Below, piece by piece: positions 46,497-59,219 of a stretch of DNA of 64,000 bases. Every line of letters begins with the position of its first letter. Positions within the stretch are counted from its first letter, which is position 1. The DNA is taken from the NCBI GenBank assembly GCA_964456745.1, contig CAYWBW010000007.1:1-64000 (forward strand), in the 5' to 3' direction. The position numbers and the translations under genes are program-made. Below the pieces are notes generated by a model. The model did not search any database and was not told where the DNA came from. It saw only the letters and a program-made list of their open reading frames with translations. The stretch comes from CAYWBW01 sp964456745. Lineage in GTDB: Bacteria > Patescibacteriota > Gracilibacteria > GCA-2401425 > JAJOLG01.

Positions 46497-49400
46497 TTAC
46501 CTCACATCCACTGAAACCTTCCTAGATTTCAATACCTTTTTATTTTTATAATACTGTTTAGCATAAACTAAATATTCTCACTTCTGAGGAGATTGCCAAG
46601 TAAGATAAAATACTCATGTAGAATTTCAATCAAAATTATCTACAAGTGATATAATATCTTCTTTGTCCTCTCAGGTAAGAGAAGTATATCTAGCTACAAC
46701 TTCAATTTTTTCGATTTCTGAAAATTTAGAATAAGGCATAAGTAGCTGAATCTCAGCCGGAGAAAGCGCAATAATCTTATTATCAAGCTCAATTGTAATA
46801 CCATTTCATATATCACTTGATTTTCTAATACTTTCGAAAGTAATTTCATCTTCTGATTTGTTTCATGTTTTATCATATGCAATTACTTTTAGATTGTGCT
46901 CTCATACCATTTTTGGAACTTCGAAAAATAGAGCAAATGGTGCATTTTTCACTGTTCCCACCTCTTTATCATTTAAATAAAATACGAGCTTACTTATATC
47001 ACTTCAAATATCATAACTCAATGTTTTTAATTCATAAGTTGATCATGCTATTAATTTTTGACTATTTTCTGGCTTAACAATTTCAGTAAATGGTGGAATG
47101 TCATCTTTTCAAATTTCAACTTCAAACTCTTTTTTTCAAACATTGTACAAACTATCATATGCTAAAATCTTAATATTGTATTTAAATCATATTTTGAAAT
47201 CTTCATCTAATTTTATTTCTCATTTATAAGGATAATCATATTGAGTATCAACAAGCTCTCAATCTAAATAATATTCTAATTTCAATATTCTATATTCAAC
47301 TGACACATCAGGCATTACACTAAATCATTTTTTTGAAACAAAACTTCAAGGCTTTGGAGAAATAATTGAAATTACCGGCTTATTTCCTGTATTTTTTCTT
47401 GTGTGAACATCATCTGATGACTCAGGAGACTTGGATAAAACACTAGTAATTCAGCTTTTTTTCAAAAAAGATTCTCAATTTTTTTCAAGCCACTCAATAA
47501 CTGGATCTTCCCATTTCGTGCTTCATATTCTTAAAGAATGCATTTCCAAAATTGCAGTCTTAGTAATAGCTTCTTCTGGTGTAAATGCAGTTGGTAATTT
47601 TTTAGACACAGTATCTATTTCAATAAAAGAAATGGAATCATCATACTCCTTTGGAGAATTAATTTCTGCAAAAACTCAATTTTCTATTAAATTTGACGGA
47701 GTATCTTTTTGCGGCAGCTTTCATGACAATCGTGATACCTTAATATACTTAATTCCTTCAGGTATCTCGAAATCTTCCACATCTAAATCTTCATGTAAGT
47801 ATGACATAAATTCATGCCAAGTTTTAGCAGACACATCCCATCAACTAGCTTTAACAGACATAGGCGCACCATTATTATTTCAAGACCACACTACTGTCGC
47901 ATATTGCGGAGTATACCCAACAGTCCATCAATCAAGAGGCATAATTTTTCAATCTTTGTTTCAAGATTTTTTCATACGTTTATTTGATGTTCATGTTTTT
48001 ACTGCATTACTCCTGTCACCTAGCTGAAGTCTAGAATTCCATCATGCTCATCTAGAATCTTTATCTGCAAGCATATCTGTAATTTGATATGCAACCTGAT
48101 CATCCATAATTAATGGTAGCTTCTCGTCATGTTTTAATTCTTCTAAAATAGTTCAGTTTTTTGTTAAAATCTTTAATATTGGTTTACTTTCAATTTTTTT
48201 TCAATTATTAGCAAAAACAATATAAGCACTTAACAGTTCTTCTGCTGTAACATCAACTGTTCAAATCGGAAGAGATGCTCAATACCAATTTGCATCTTTT
48301 GTAAATTTAATTCAAAGCGATTTAGATATATCATAAGTCTTTTGTATTCATCATACAATTCAAGCTTTTATTGCTGTGATATTTCTTGAATGTCATAATG
48401 CTTTTCTTATAGACATAGGTCACATAAATTTTCAATCAAAATTTTGTGGTATATATTCTTCTCCTGATTCTCAAAAATCTGTTTCAGTATCAAAAATAAT
48501 TGTTGATGGAGAATATCAAGAAAGAAGCATTGATGCATAAGCAAAAGGTTTAAAAGTTGAACCAGCCAATCTTTTTTGTCTTGTTACATTAACCTGTCCG
48601 TCAATTTCTTTGTCAAAAAAATCCCTACTTCATACCATAGTAAGTATTTCTCAATTTCTTGTATCAAGTGTAAGAAGCGACTGATTTTCTGAATCGAAAT
48701 TTTCTTGATTATATAAAGCATTTTTCAAAACAATTTCTTCTGCCTTGTTTTGAAGCTTGAGATCCAATGAAGTAATAATTTTCAATCCTCATTCAATTAA
48801 AACCTCCTTTCAATATTTTTCTTCAATAATTTTTCTTACATACATAACAAAATGAGGAGCATTAATATCCTCTCTAAGTTCTTTAAATTCATAATCAAAC
48901 AACTCCCTCAAAGCCTTATTTTTTTTCTCTTCATCGATATATCATATCTTAACAAGATTATCTAAGGCAAAAGAACTTCTTCATGGTAAATAAAAAACAG
49001 TAGCTCATGAATTAAGCACTATCTCTTTTGGCAAAAGCCCGTAAGACAAAGAATCATTTCAATAAAAAGCTAATAACTGCTCATAAGAATCTACTCAATC
49101 TTTTGTTATTTCATCTAAACTTATATTATTCAAACTTGTTCTTTTATTTTCTCAATAAGGAGAATAAAAAGTGGTGGCATTAGGCACAGAAGCAACAATA
49201 ACACTTTCTGCTAATGTTAACTCATTTGATGATTTTCAAAAAAACTGAGTACTAGCCTGCTCTAATCAATATATACTAGATCAAAATGGAATCTGATTTA
49301 AATACATTGTAACAATCTCCTCTTTTGAATAAAAATTTTCTATCTGAGCACTTAATATCATTTCTTTTATTTTTCTAATAATTGTTCTTTCATTAGAAAG

Positions 49401-49841
49401 AAATCTATTTTTTACAAATTGTTGAGTAAGTGTTGATCATCAACCTTTATATTCTATAAGTCTTAATTGTCCAAGAATTGCTCTAAAAACTCAAATAAGA
49501 TCTACTCACTTATGTTCAAAAAAATTTACATCCTCAAGAGCTATAACTGCATAAATCGTATCATCTTTTATCTGCTCAAATGGAATTATCTTTCGATTTT
49601 CTTTTCAGTGAGCTGTGTATAAAACTTCTCAATTCCTATCATAAATTGTTGATGCCTCAGGTGCTTCGTAATTTTTAATATCATCCATTGATGGAATATC
49701 ACTTAAAATCCACCAAAAAAATCCAAATAATGAAATAAAAGAAAAAAGACTTAGCGCAGCAATAAAAAAAAGAAATCTTCATAAAAACGATCACTTTCAT
49801 GTTTCCTTGGTCCTCCTGATTTTTGTAAAAACTTTTTTCAT
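46497..49841 (-). CDS. Penicillin-binding protein 1A (bifunctional)
   Basis: Polymerises and cross-links peptidoglycan, 1114 aa, longer than usual (about 800). A cytosolic basic N-terminus and one membrane helix (FLFFIAALSLFSFISLFGFF) lead to the glycosyltransferase domain, with EDVNFFEHKGVDLIGVFRA, GGGSTLTQQFVKN and KEEIVTMYLNQIPFG. The transpeptidase domain shows RLAGSTFKPFAY (SxxK), SRN and KTGTSN. The last 250 residues contain Ig-like beta modules (PVISIISPKPGSFVSKKW; PFTEIVKPENSQKLIAG), which could bind the wall or surface. A long opposite-strand open frame here is only its shadow. Confidence 0.93.
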
Positions 49842-50012
49842 TTACTTATGCTTAGCTCATAAACCTCCAGTCACTCTATGATCAAATTTTCCAACTTTTA
49901 ACTTAGATATATCTTACTTTTTAAATTAAAAAAATAAAGGAAAGATGAAATGAAAATTGTAAATTGTAAATTAAAAATTGGAAACTATTATATATAAGAA
50001 TAATTATAAAAA

Positions 50013-51443
50013 ATGACAAAAACTTCAAAAAAACTCAAAACCTACTTGATCTACACGTATTGATGCGCTATGAATTTTGCTGACACAGAAAGAATTTGTG
50101 CGCTACTTGATTCATTTGGTCTTCAGGAAGTGAAAGAACAAGAACAGGCTGATATTATCATTTTTAATACTTGTTCTATTAAAAAACAAGCTGAAGAAAA
50201 AGTATTTTGAGCATTTAAACAATTAAAAAAAATAAAAAAAGACTCTCCGTATAAAAAATTCTGAATCACAGGGTGTATGGTAAAAAAAACCTGAATTAGA
50301 GATCAAAAAAGTAAATATTATTCAAATGATGATTTATTTAAACGTTCTAAGTTTATTGATTTTGTTTTCAGAATATTAGATACACCTATCCTTTCTGATT
50401 TATTAGATCTTAATGAAAATTCTTTAAATACAAATAATAATATAGGCAAAACAAGTTTACTCAATGAAAACAAAAATGAATTTTTTAAATTAAAACAAAA
50501 ATTTTCATCTCCTGTTCAAGCAATTATACCAATTCAAACCTGATGTGATAATTTTTGCACATATTGCGTCGTACCTTTCACAAGATGAAGGGAATTCTCT
50601 AGATCAACAGATGACATTATCAAAGAGGTAAAAATCTGAGTAAAAAGAGCTAAAAAAGAAATAATGCTTGTTGGGCAAAATGTAAACTCTTATTGAAAAT
50701 GATTAGCTAGCACTAAGAAAAAATGGGATGAACAAAATTCTAAATGGCAAAAATGAAAAGAAAAAACTCCATTTACAATATTACTCGAACAAATATCCAA
50801 AATTAATTGAGTTGAAAGAATTAGATTTCAATCTTCAAATCCTCATGATATGACAGATGATATTATTGAAATCATTACAAAAGAAAAAAAAATTATGCCA
50901 AATTTGCATTTTGCACTGCAATCATGAAATGATGAAATACTTAAAAAAATGAGAAGAATGCACAGTTTAAGTGACTATAAAATCATTGTTGAAAAAATAA
51001 AATCTAAAGACCCTGAATTTTTCATTTCCACAGACATAATAGTTTGATTTCCATGAGAAAGTGAAAAACAATTTCAAGATACCTTAAAAGCAGTAAATGA
51101 TTTACAATTTGATATGATTTATATATCAAAATACTCTGCAAGAAAATGAACCTATGCATGAGACAAATTAAAAGATAACATTTCTAAAGAAGTTAAAAAT
51201 AAAAGATGGCATCTTGTAAACAATTTACTTATCAATATCTTAAAAAAAAGACTATCAAGTTTTATTTGAAAAAGTGTAAAAGTCCTCATTGAAAAAATTG
51301 ACAATGAACTTTGTGAATGAAAAAATGAATATAATTTTATTTGCAGATTTAAAAACAAAAATTTTAAAATTTGAGATATTATTGATATAAATATTACTTG
51401 AAAAACTAAATGGGCTTTAGTTTGACAATCAAGCACAATATAA
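50013..51443 (+). CDS. miaB: tRNA methylthiotransferase MiaB-family
   Basis: Radical-SAM enzyme that adds a methylthio group to i6A37 in tRNA, 476 aa. It shows the UPF0004 N-terminus with YLIYTYGCAMNFADTERI and NTCSIKKQAEEKV (first Fe-S Cys set: YGC, NTC and TGC). The radical-SAM CxxxCxxC is in TGCDNFCTYCVVPF. LVGQNVNSYG, IRFQSSNPHDM and ALQSGNDEILKKMRR follow, and a TRAM domain ends it. A middle insertion (about 105-160, Asn-rich) is longer than in standard MiaB. MtaB-like members exist, but the motif wording fits MiaB best. Confidence 0.92.
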
Positions 51444-51518
51444 CAGCATTTTGTCAATTATGTTTCCTACTAAATTATCACTTTTTCTGCTATAATATAG
51501 GGAAATATAAATAAATAA

Positions 51519-53993
51519 ATGAAAAAGATAATTTTCGCAATATTAATTTTTTCAATAAGCATAGCCCCGCTAATGTTTCCTTATTCTAAAAATAAAATCC
51601 CTGAAGTAAATATGAGCATAACAAGCAAGTATGAAGATAGCGATATAATACTGTGAGAAACAATAGTTAGTAATGACGAAGAAAAATTAATTAAAATTTG
51701 AACACATCTTGTAATTACATTGCATCCTAATTCAATTTTTAAACTTAAAAATATTGATTCATGAGAGCTATTCAAGTGAAGCATGACAATCGATAGCAAT
51801 TTTGATTTTTTAGTAAGATCTTGAAAATCACAATCTAAACTTTTAAGATCTTCGTTATTTATAAAAAAACTAGATAATAAAACTAAAATAGTTTCATTAA
51901 AATGAATAAGTAACATTACGATTTATAATAAAACATTCTGACTTTCAAATAACTACTGAGTAAGTTTGGATGAAAAAGATATATATAACTGAAATCATTT
52001 TGAAATACTAGAAAAAAGTGCATATTGAAATGTACCTGTTAATAAATTAATAGATAATAATCTAGAATTTAATTCTCCAAAATACATTTGAAAAATTGAT
52101 AATATTTCTGAATCATTTATATTTTTTGATAAAAAAAGAGAAAATAAGAAAATTATTAATGTTTATAACAAATACAATAACTGCTTAAACATATTAGATG
52201 ATTTAAACATTTTAGATAATTTTAAAAATGAAAAATCTAAAAAATATTCATCTGTAAGACAGCATTGCATTAACGAAGATTTATTAAAGGAAGAAAATCT
52301 AGCAAGTAACTTATACAAACACCTTTCATCAATTGACAATCTAGAATATAGATATGATTTATTGAAACTATTTAACACAATAAAAAATAAAAAAACAACA
52401 CTAACACTTGAGCAAATCACAAAACTATTAAATGAAAGTATAGAAAAATCTGATGTATACTTAGCTTGATTTTTTATTACAGAGCTCAAATCACAAATCA
52501 AAAATAAGAAAAATATTTCTTTGCAAATTTTGTTAAATACTTTTATTAATGTAGACGCTCTTAGTAGTAAAAACATTTTCATTGTTAACAGAGAATTAAT
52601 TGAAACAAGATGGCTTTTAGAAGATTTGATATTAAAACAATCAAATAAACAAAATAATCAATATATATGAGGTCTTTCAGATTTTCATTTTATTTTTGCT
52701 CAAAATCTATTATCTGAAAAGAAATATAAATTGTTAGATTACATATTTGAAAAAAGAATATTTTTTGATATTGAGAAAAAATGAATGACAATATCTAAGT
52801 CTTATAATGATTTTATTAATAAAACTAAAATTTTGCGTCAAGCATATTTATTAAGTAAAAAATGAATACATACAAGTGCATTTGATCAAAAAACTGAAAT
52901 GATTAAAATGGCAGCATCAAAACAAAAGAATGAAGATAAAATCAGTACTTTAATAAATGAATTTAAAACCATTAAAAAAAGGGCTTCAAATACATTTAAT
53001 TATAATTTAATAAAAGATAGATTTGCAAATCACTGAATCAATATACAAAAAAGCAATATCTCAGCTCATATAAAAAGTTGAAACACATTCACAATAAATG
53101 ACATAAGCCTAAATAACGAAAAGTATATTTTAGAATATAATTTTGAAAAAAATACTGTAGATAATATTAAAAAAAATGATTGAAATGAAATAATCGCAAA
53201 TTGATCAATACCACTTGAAATGCTTAAATGAACAATTATTAAAGATCTTAAGCCATCATATATTGACACTCAAGTTGCTTCAATATTACCAAGCTTTACA
53301 GAAAAAGATTTTTCATATGATATATTTTTGGAAAAAGAACTGATAAAAAAATATTTACAATCAATAAATATCTGAACTGATTCAGCAACAATATCTAAAC
53401 TTAATGATAATATTTATGAAATCAAAGCTGCGGTATTAAACTATAAAAATAAACGTGATATAAAATTTTCATTCATAATTGCTTTAAATGAATGGAGCGT
53501 ATCTAATATAAGACTTGATAGTGCAAAAAATCAAAAGATATTTACAAAGGTAAACTATGCTAGAAATCTTGAATGGATATTAAAAAGAACTTATGAAATC
53601 ATGGATATTAGAAATGCAAATATTGCTAAAACCATTAATTTATTAGAAGATTTTGATATAAATCAAAACAATATATCTATAGATTCACTTGAAAGAGACT
53701 GATTCTTAATAAACAAGACAATTGCATATAAAGCTTGAAATTGAAAACTGAAATGAGTCTTTTATGCAGAAAAATGAATATTTGAAAAAGCTACATTTGA
53801 TCTAAATGATATTCATGAAACATGGATAAGAATTACTCCAAACAAACTAAGAAACTATGTCTTCGATATAAAAACTGAGGAAACAGAAAGAATCGAAAAC
53901 GAGCAACAAGAAAAATTTGAATTTATTAAGAGATTTATTGATTACACAAACATTCCTGAAGAATTGATTAATTGAGATTGGATTAATGACTAG
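51519..53993 (+). CDS. Large exported hypothetical protein, 824 aa
   Basis: Not recognised as a whole. A signal peptide (KKIIFAILIFSISIAPLMF) starts it. Residues about 35-170 look like a FecR-type beta domain (GTHLVITLHPNSIFKL, then SLFIKKLDNKTKIVSLKG). The rest is mostly helical and Lys/Asn-rich with no membrane segments, and ends acidic. FecR domains often link to ECF-sigma signalling or to secreted surface proteins, but none is adjacent. The last 11 bases overlap the convergent ftsL-like gene. Confidence 0.75.
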
Positions 53994-54288
53994 TAACCTC
54001 TTGCTTTTTTATTATTCAGTCAATGTAATGTGGATTTTTTGGATAATCATTCATATCTTGAATATATGGATCACTTTCTATACTGTCTATACTTTGCACT
54101 CTAGAAATTTTTAAATTTAGCATTTCCTGCTCCGTAAGAAGACCATCTCTTCTATCTTGTAAGTTTTCAAGAATATAACCACTTGTAGCTGTTTTATTTG
54201 AATGATAAACATAAAAACACATAAGAACAAAAGACATTATCTGTAATCACAGCATAAATTTTGACAACTTTTTATCCTTTTTACTCAT
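53983..54288 (-). CDS. FtsL-like division protein, 101 aa
   Basis: A short Lys-rich cytosolic start (MSKKDKKLSKF), one membrane helix (LGLQIMSFVLMCFYVYHSN), then a coiled-coil-like stretch (ENLQDRRDGLLTEQEMLNLKISRVQSIDSIESD). This plan and the position 14 bp after rsmH match FtsL, which follows rsmH in the dcw cluster of many bacteria. FtsL sequences diverge strongly, so the call rests on topology and synteny. It would bind FtsB/FtsQ at the septum. Confidence 0.7.
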
Positions 54289-54302
54289 AAATTATACAAT
54301 TA

Positions 54303-55226
54303 TTAATTATCCACTATCTTCCTTGCAATCCTTAATTTTACACTTCTACTTCGGACATTTTTTAAAATCTCATCTTCATTTGCAATAATAGGCTTTTTTG
54401 TAATCAATTCAAGTCGTTGAATTTTATTACACTGACAAACTACCAACTCCATCGGACATATACAATCTTTTACCTCTAACTTAAAAGCATTTTTCACTAT
54501 TCTATCTTCTAAAGAATGATAAGACATAACAGCAATTATTCATCACTTAGCCATAACATCAACTCAACTTTTTAAGACAATTTTTAAAACCTCTAACTCT
54601 CTATTTACCTCAATTCTTAAAGCCTGAAAAACCAGTTTTGCTGGATGCTTATTAAAATCTTTTTTTACTGATTTGATTATATCTACCAATTGATTAGTTG
54701 TTTCTATCCTCGCAGTTTTTCTTGCAGACACTATCTTAAGTGCAATAGCCCTTGCTCTAGGTTCCTCTCAATATTCTCGAAATATTTTATACAACTCTTG
54801 TTCTTTATATGTATTTACAAGTTTTTCTGCTGTAAAATCCTGATCCAAATCCATTCTCATATCAAGCTTTCAATTATTTTTAAATGAAAATCACCTATCA
54901 TCATTATCAATATGTGTAGAAGCAAGTCATAAATCTAAAAGTAATCAATCAACCTTTCAAAGCAAATCAAGCTTTTGCAATATTTGTTTTATATTTTCGA
55001 AATTACTCTTAATAAATTTGATTCTTGAAGAATATTTTGCAAGATTTTTTTTAGCCTTTTTGAGATTCTTTTCATCTTGATCTATCGCAATTACAAAAAT
55101 TTCAGGATAATACTTGAGCACATACTCAGTATGTCAGCCTAATCACAATGTAGCATCTACAAAAATCTTCTTATTTCTAAGATTCAATCACTCTATTGTT
55201 TCTTTTAATAATACTGGAATGTGCAT
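54303..55226 (-). CDS. rsmH: 16S rRNA m4C1402 methyltransferase
   Basis: N4-methylates C1402 of 16S rRNA, 307 aa, normal for RsmH/MraW. Signatures are HIPVLLKETI at the start, FVDATLGLGGHTEY for SAM binding and, near the end, MSYHSLEDRIVKNAFK. The start ATG is the only one before the conserved part. The pair rsmH-ftsL is a dcw-cluster remnant: mraZ, ftsI and murE are not beside it. A striking triplet of 9-mers lies 34-64 bp upstream. Confidence 0.94.
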
Positions 55227-55259
55227 ATTTGGCTCTATAAAGTCATTATAAATTGATAT

Positions 55260-55290
55260 TGTGGACAAATTGTGTATAAGTTGTGGACAA
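55260..55290 (+). promoter_or_regulatory. Triplet of DnaA-box-like 9-mers in 11-bp register
   Basis: TGTGGACAA at 55260, TGTGTATAA at 55271 and TGTGGACAA at 55282 lie on the same strand exactly 11 bp apart. The middle one is a perfect DnaA box (TTATACACA reversed) and the others differ from TTATCCACA by one base. Because the site is upstream of rsmH, an MraZ-like operator (spaced GTG repeats) is another option. Confidence 0.55.
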
Positions 55291-55406
55291 ATTTTTTGAT
55301 CAGTATGCTCATTATTTGTTTTACACTAATAATAATCTACATATTCATTTTTATTGGTCAATAAAAATAAGCCAAACATAGCTAATATTTAAATTACACA
55401 TAATCT

Positions 55407-55434
55407 TTGACACATAATGAAATAACAATATGGT
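55407..55434 (+). promoter_or_regulatory. Sigma70-like promoter for the 334-aa gene
   Basis: TTGACA at 55407-55412, 16-bp spacer, TATGGT at 55429-55434, 23 bp before the ATG at 55458. Confidence 0.5.
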
Positions 55435-55457
55435 TAATAACCCATACACTACAATAT

Positions 55458-56462
55458 ATGCTTCAAGGTTTACAAAATCAATTATTAAATAGGAAAATTG
55501 AACGTGTTCAATACTCTCCTGCTTGTTGAAAAAAAATTCCTCACCTTCTTCCTAAGCAAAAAATTTATCAATTAATAATTGAAAGACAGCAATTAATACA
55601 ATGAGATAAAATATTTCTTTGTTTAAAATGAGCTTTAAATTATGATAGTATAATGGAATGAGTAGTAATAGAGCAATGAGTTTTTCCACTTATAGAAATC
55701 ATAACTCATGACCTTGATTATCAATTAAATACACCAAACAAGAAACATGTAGTTGAATTAACATCAGAGTATATATGGACTAAAAATTATAAAGATTGAT
55801 GAATGCTTGATGGCGCACCAGAAAGATTTTTACAAAAAATATGAAAAAATATGATTAATAGAAAAGGTGATTGAATTACTAGAAAAATAGTAATGCGATC
55901 GTGAGTACTAATCATAAAAAATAGATTTTGATGACTAGATTTATCAAGTAATAAAACAATAACTCGAACTCAATTAGATTTCCTGCAAAGAATATGTTTT
56001 TCATATTGAGTAATCTCACTCTGAAATATGCAAAAAATGGCTGATGAATGACTTATTAATAAAGATGTTTACCATGCAAATAAAGATTCATTTGATTTAT
56101 TATACAGTGCAATTGCAAAAAAAATCTGAAAACTAATAACATTAAAAGACAAGGAAAAAGATGATACCCTGCACCAGTGTTTTGATTTAATCTGACATGT
56201 CCTTAACAGAGATAAACAACAAATACTTATTGCACAATTCATTACATCTAAGCCATATGAATCTTGTGAATTAATAAAAATGATTTATAGAAAAAATTAC
56301 AATAAAAGAGTTGAAATTATATGATTAACAAATATCCCAGATAATATAAAATATATACTTATAAATAAACCAAATCGTTTTATTTCAATTTTATTACTTA
56401 TATGAAAAACTAATAATGAAATAAAAATAATTCTTAAAAATAAATTTAAATTAAATCCTTAA
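55458..56462 (+). CDS. Hypothetical protein, 334 aa
   Basis: Not recognised. It is a soluble-looking protein with an early basic segment, KKIPHLLPKQKIYQLIIER. One central part contains conserved-looking aromatic and charged stretches (VVELTSEYIWTKNYKDGGM and QLDFLQRICFSYGVISLGN). The C-terminus is helical and Lys/Asn-rich. It has no signal peptide or membrane part. Its TAA shares TTAA with the stop of the convergent O-antigen-ligase-like gene. It is divergent from rsmH. Confidence 0.7.
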
Positions 56463-57688
56463 TCTCTAAACAATCAAATTGCAATGAAAAAACTTGGAAT
56501 TAAAGCATAAAAAAATAACGAATTTACAAAAATACTATTCACAAGAAGTGACGATATTCATGCGAATAATCATATTGAATATCCATTCCTGCTTTTATAA
56601 AACATTTTTAGCGTATTTCCTAGCAAAGAAAAAATAAAAGATATAAAAAATAATAATCAAATACTTCAAGTCATTGCCATTATCGTAATAATTGATGAAT
56701 CAATTCAACTTGATGCATGATCTTTAACAAATGACCATTTTTTTGATTGAACAAACTTGAGTGTATTAAATCAAATTCAAATAACTGGGTTCTCTTTATA
56801 AATCTGTATTCATGTTTTCCAAGACTGCACTCTTAATCTTGCTGTAGGGTCTAAAGCATGTTGGTCTGAATTCACGATAGCTTTAGCAGACTCTATTCAA
56901 GACATTACCCTTTCTTGCATTCTTCATGATAAAGATAGAGAAATAAGCATTAATATAAATCAAACAATCAACAACTTTCTTGATAAAAAGAAACCTAGAA
57001 TCAATCAAGATACGAAAAGTGCCAATAAAGCAGATCTTGAAAAAGTTAAAATGGTTCAAATTAGTAATCCTGTTATTAAAATTAATAATAAAAATTGATA
57101 ATTCTTATTTCATTTTGTATTAATCAAATCAAAAAACTTTCAAGTTCAAATAGATAACACAAAAACGAAATATCATCACAAAAAATTTGGATCAAACCAT
57201 GTTGAAAGCATTCTTCATATATGAGGATCCCATCCCTTGTCTTCCATATTCATAGCATCAAAATCTCAAAAAAATTTCATTTGTAAAAATCATATCATCA
57301 AAATAATAAAGCTCGACAAAAAAAGACTTTTTAAAATGAATGACTTCTCAAAATCTTTTAAATTATATACAATTAAAGCTAAAAAAGACGCAAAAACATA
57401 TCTAAGTAAGTAAAAAAGTGAACTAAAACTTTCTCAAATATTTAAAGATAAATCTCATATATTTATAATCAAAGAAATTAATCATAAAATTAAGAATATT
57501 AATAAAAAATAAAATCATTTGAAAAAATAAATCTTTTTTCATTTAAATAAAAACCAAGAAACTCAGGTAATAAAACATATAATTAAAAATATATCAACCA
57601 AGCTAATTCAATTACTTGTAATAATTCGAACTCTAAATATCTCGGCTACGATCGACGAAAATAATAACAACGAAATTAATATTTTCAT
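56459..57688 (-). CDS. O-antigen ligase/polymerase family membrane protein
   Basis: 409 aa with about ten membrane helices and the Wzy/WaaL-type motif after a central helix pair: DPTARLRVQSWKTGIQIY, then NPVIGIGFNTLK, and a following loop with HASSGIDS. These proteins join polysaccharide units or attach glycans to lipids or proteins at the cell surface. The opposite strand looks like a broken gene with several TAA codons, but the minus frame is fully open. It follows ribB by 9 bp. Confidence 0.87.
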
Positions 57689-57697
57689 AAAAGAAAT

Positions 57698-58306
57698 CTA
57701 AGAATTTTTCTTTCTGTAATCAATTAAATCATCAATTGATATCATTTTAAGATCCCATTTTTTGGCAAATTTGATTAAATCAGGCACTCTTGCCATGGAT
57801 CCGTCATCATTAATAATTTCACAAATTACTGCTATTGGGCAAAAGCCAGCAAGTATTGCCATATCAACTGATGCCTCTGTATGTCACATGCGTTCTAACA
57901 CACCTCAGTCTTTAGCTATTAACGGAAAAGTGTGTCATGGCCTTATAAAATCTTCAGGAATGGAATTATTATCAACAATTTTTTTAACAGTGATCGCTCT
58001 ATCTTCAGGAGAAATACCTGTATCATTATCATCTTTTGCATCTACAGAAACTGTAAAGTTACAAGTGTCAAAAGAAGAATTGCACACCATAGGATCAAAC
58101 TTCAATCTTTTGGCAATATCTTTGCTAACTGGAGTGCAAACAAGTCCTCTAGCTTCTTTTATCATAAAATTTATGATTTCTGGAGTAATTGTTTCTCATG
58201 ATGTGACCAAGTCTCATTCATTTTCTCTATCTTCGTTATCAACAACAATAACCATTTTTCAATTTTTTATATCTTCAATTGCTTCTTTTATTGTATTTAA
58301 TGACAT
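57698..58306 (-). CDS. ribB: 3,4-dihydroxy-2-butanone-4-phosphate synthase
   Basis: Makes the four-carbon riboflavin precursor from ribulose-5-phosphate, 202 aa, a stand-alone RibB without the RibA domain. Signatures are VVDNEDRENEGDLV (acidic catalytic loop), FMIKEARGLVC, TVSVDAKDDNDTGIS, RPGHTFPLIAKDGGVLERMGHTEA and the closing FCPIAVICEI. The pathway's other genes are not in the window. Ribulose-5-phosphate would connect it to the pentose-phosphate route. Confidence 0.95.
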
Positions 58307-58381
58307 TTACTTTTTAATTAATTATTGAGAAGTTTAGTTATCTTTATTCAATCGTCAACTATATTACTATCTTATAAAAAA

Positions 58382-59029
58382 CTAAAGTTCTGTAGCTAAA
58401 TCTTCAAGTATACTTTCTGGATTTTCAGCTTTAGTAATTCATGATGCTAAAAGTATTCATACAGCTCAAAGCTCCTTAGCTTTTTGTACATCAAAAGAAT
58501 CTTTTATTCAAGCTCAAACGATCACCTTTCATTTTCAAATAGCAAATACAGCTTTTTTTATTATCTCAGGATTTGCTCTTGATATTGAGATGTCTCATCA
58601 AATAAGCTCAGGTGGCTCGATAGCAACAAAATCAACTCAGAATCTAGAAATCTCAATTCATTCATCTACATCTTCAGCACAAACCACTGTCTCTAGTCAG
58701 AGCTCTTTGCATCTTAAAACTATTTTTTTCAACAACTCCTTATCCTCTATTCTATTTTCAGAATGATTTAACAGCACTCACGAACATCATATTTTTTTTA
58801 ACTTTATTGGTAAAATTTTTCAAGTATAAGATCAATATTCAGCCAAATCTACTCACTGAGAAAAAACAGGAATTCAAACATCTAAAAGCATTCTTAAATC
58901 CAATGGGTTTCATGCAATTCTAATATCTTTTCATGTTTTTTTTCGTATTTTTTGGTGAATTCTTGCTAATTCAAATCACGCCTGTCACAAAGCACTTTCA
59001 TAAGTTTTAAAATTTGTAATTAAAATCAT
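58382..59029 (-). CDS. tpiA: Triosephosphate isomerase, archaeal-type
   Basis: Interconverts DHAP and glyceraldehyde-3-phosphate, 215 aa, shorter than the usual bacterial 250. The short form, ILITNFKTYESALG at the start, LLNHSENRI (catalytic His), VAIEPPELIGG (catalytic Glu) and VIVGAGI point to the archaeal TIM branch. It is divergent from the class I aldolase gene, with a large inverted repeat between the two. Confidence 0.9.
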
Positions 59030-59092
59030 AAAGTTTAAATTAAGTGTAAATGTTTTTATAATTATTATTGGATCATATTATACTATGTATGA

Positions 59093-59171
59093 GATTAATT
59101 TAAAAGTTAAAATTTAAGAATTTAAAATATATTTTTAATTTTAAATTAAAACTTTAACTTTTAAATTAATC
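59093..59171. repeat. 19-bp perfect inverted repeat between tpiA and fba
   Basis: Arm GATTAATTTAAAAGTTAAA at 59093-59111 and its exact reverse complement at 59153-59171. A second nested inverted repeat, AATTTAAAAT/ATTTTAAATT, lies in the 41-bp loop. It sits in the divergent intergenic region of two glycolytic genes and may be a regulatory site, a cruciform or a small mobile relic. Confidence 0.8.
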
Positions 59172-59219
59172 CTGTAAACTATTACTTGTTAATATAGTAA
59201 AATAAATAACCTATAAAAA

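Noticed and set aside
47431..48027. 198-codon plus-strand open frame
   Set aside because: Antisense to the transpeptidase part of PBP1A, which has SxxK, SRN and KTG motifs; no recognisable product in the plus frame.
56463..57690. Plus-strand reading that looks like a gene broken by several TAA codons
   Set aside because: The minus strand is fully open for 410 codons and carries the O-antigen-ligase motif, so the plus reading is only a shadow.
57762..58328. 188-codon plus-strand open frame
   Set aside because: Antisense to ribB, whose minus-strand protein matches the family end to end.
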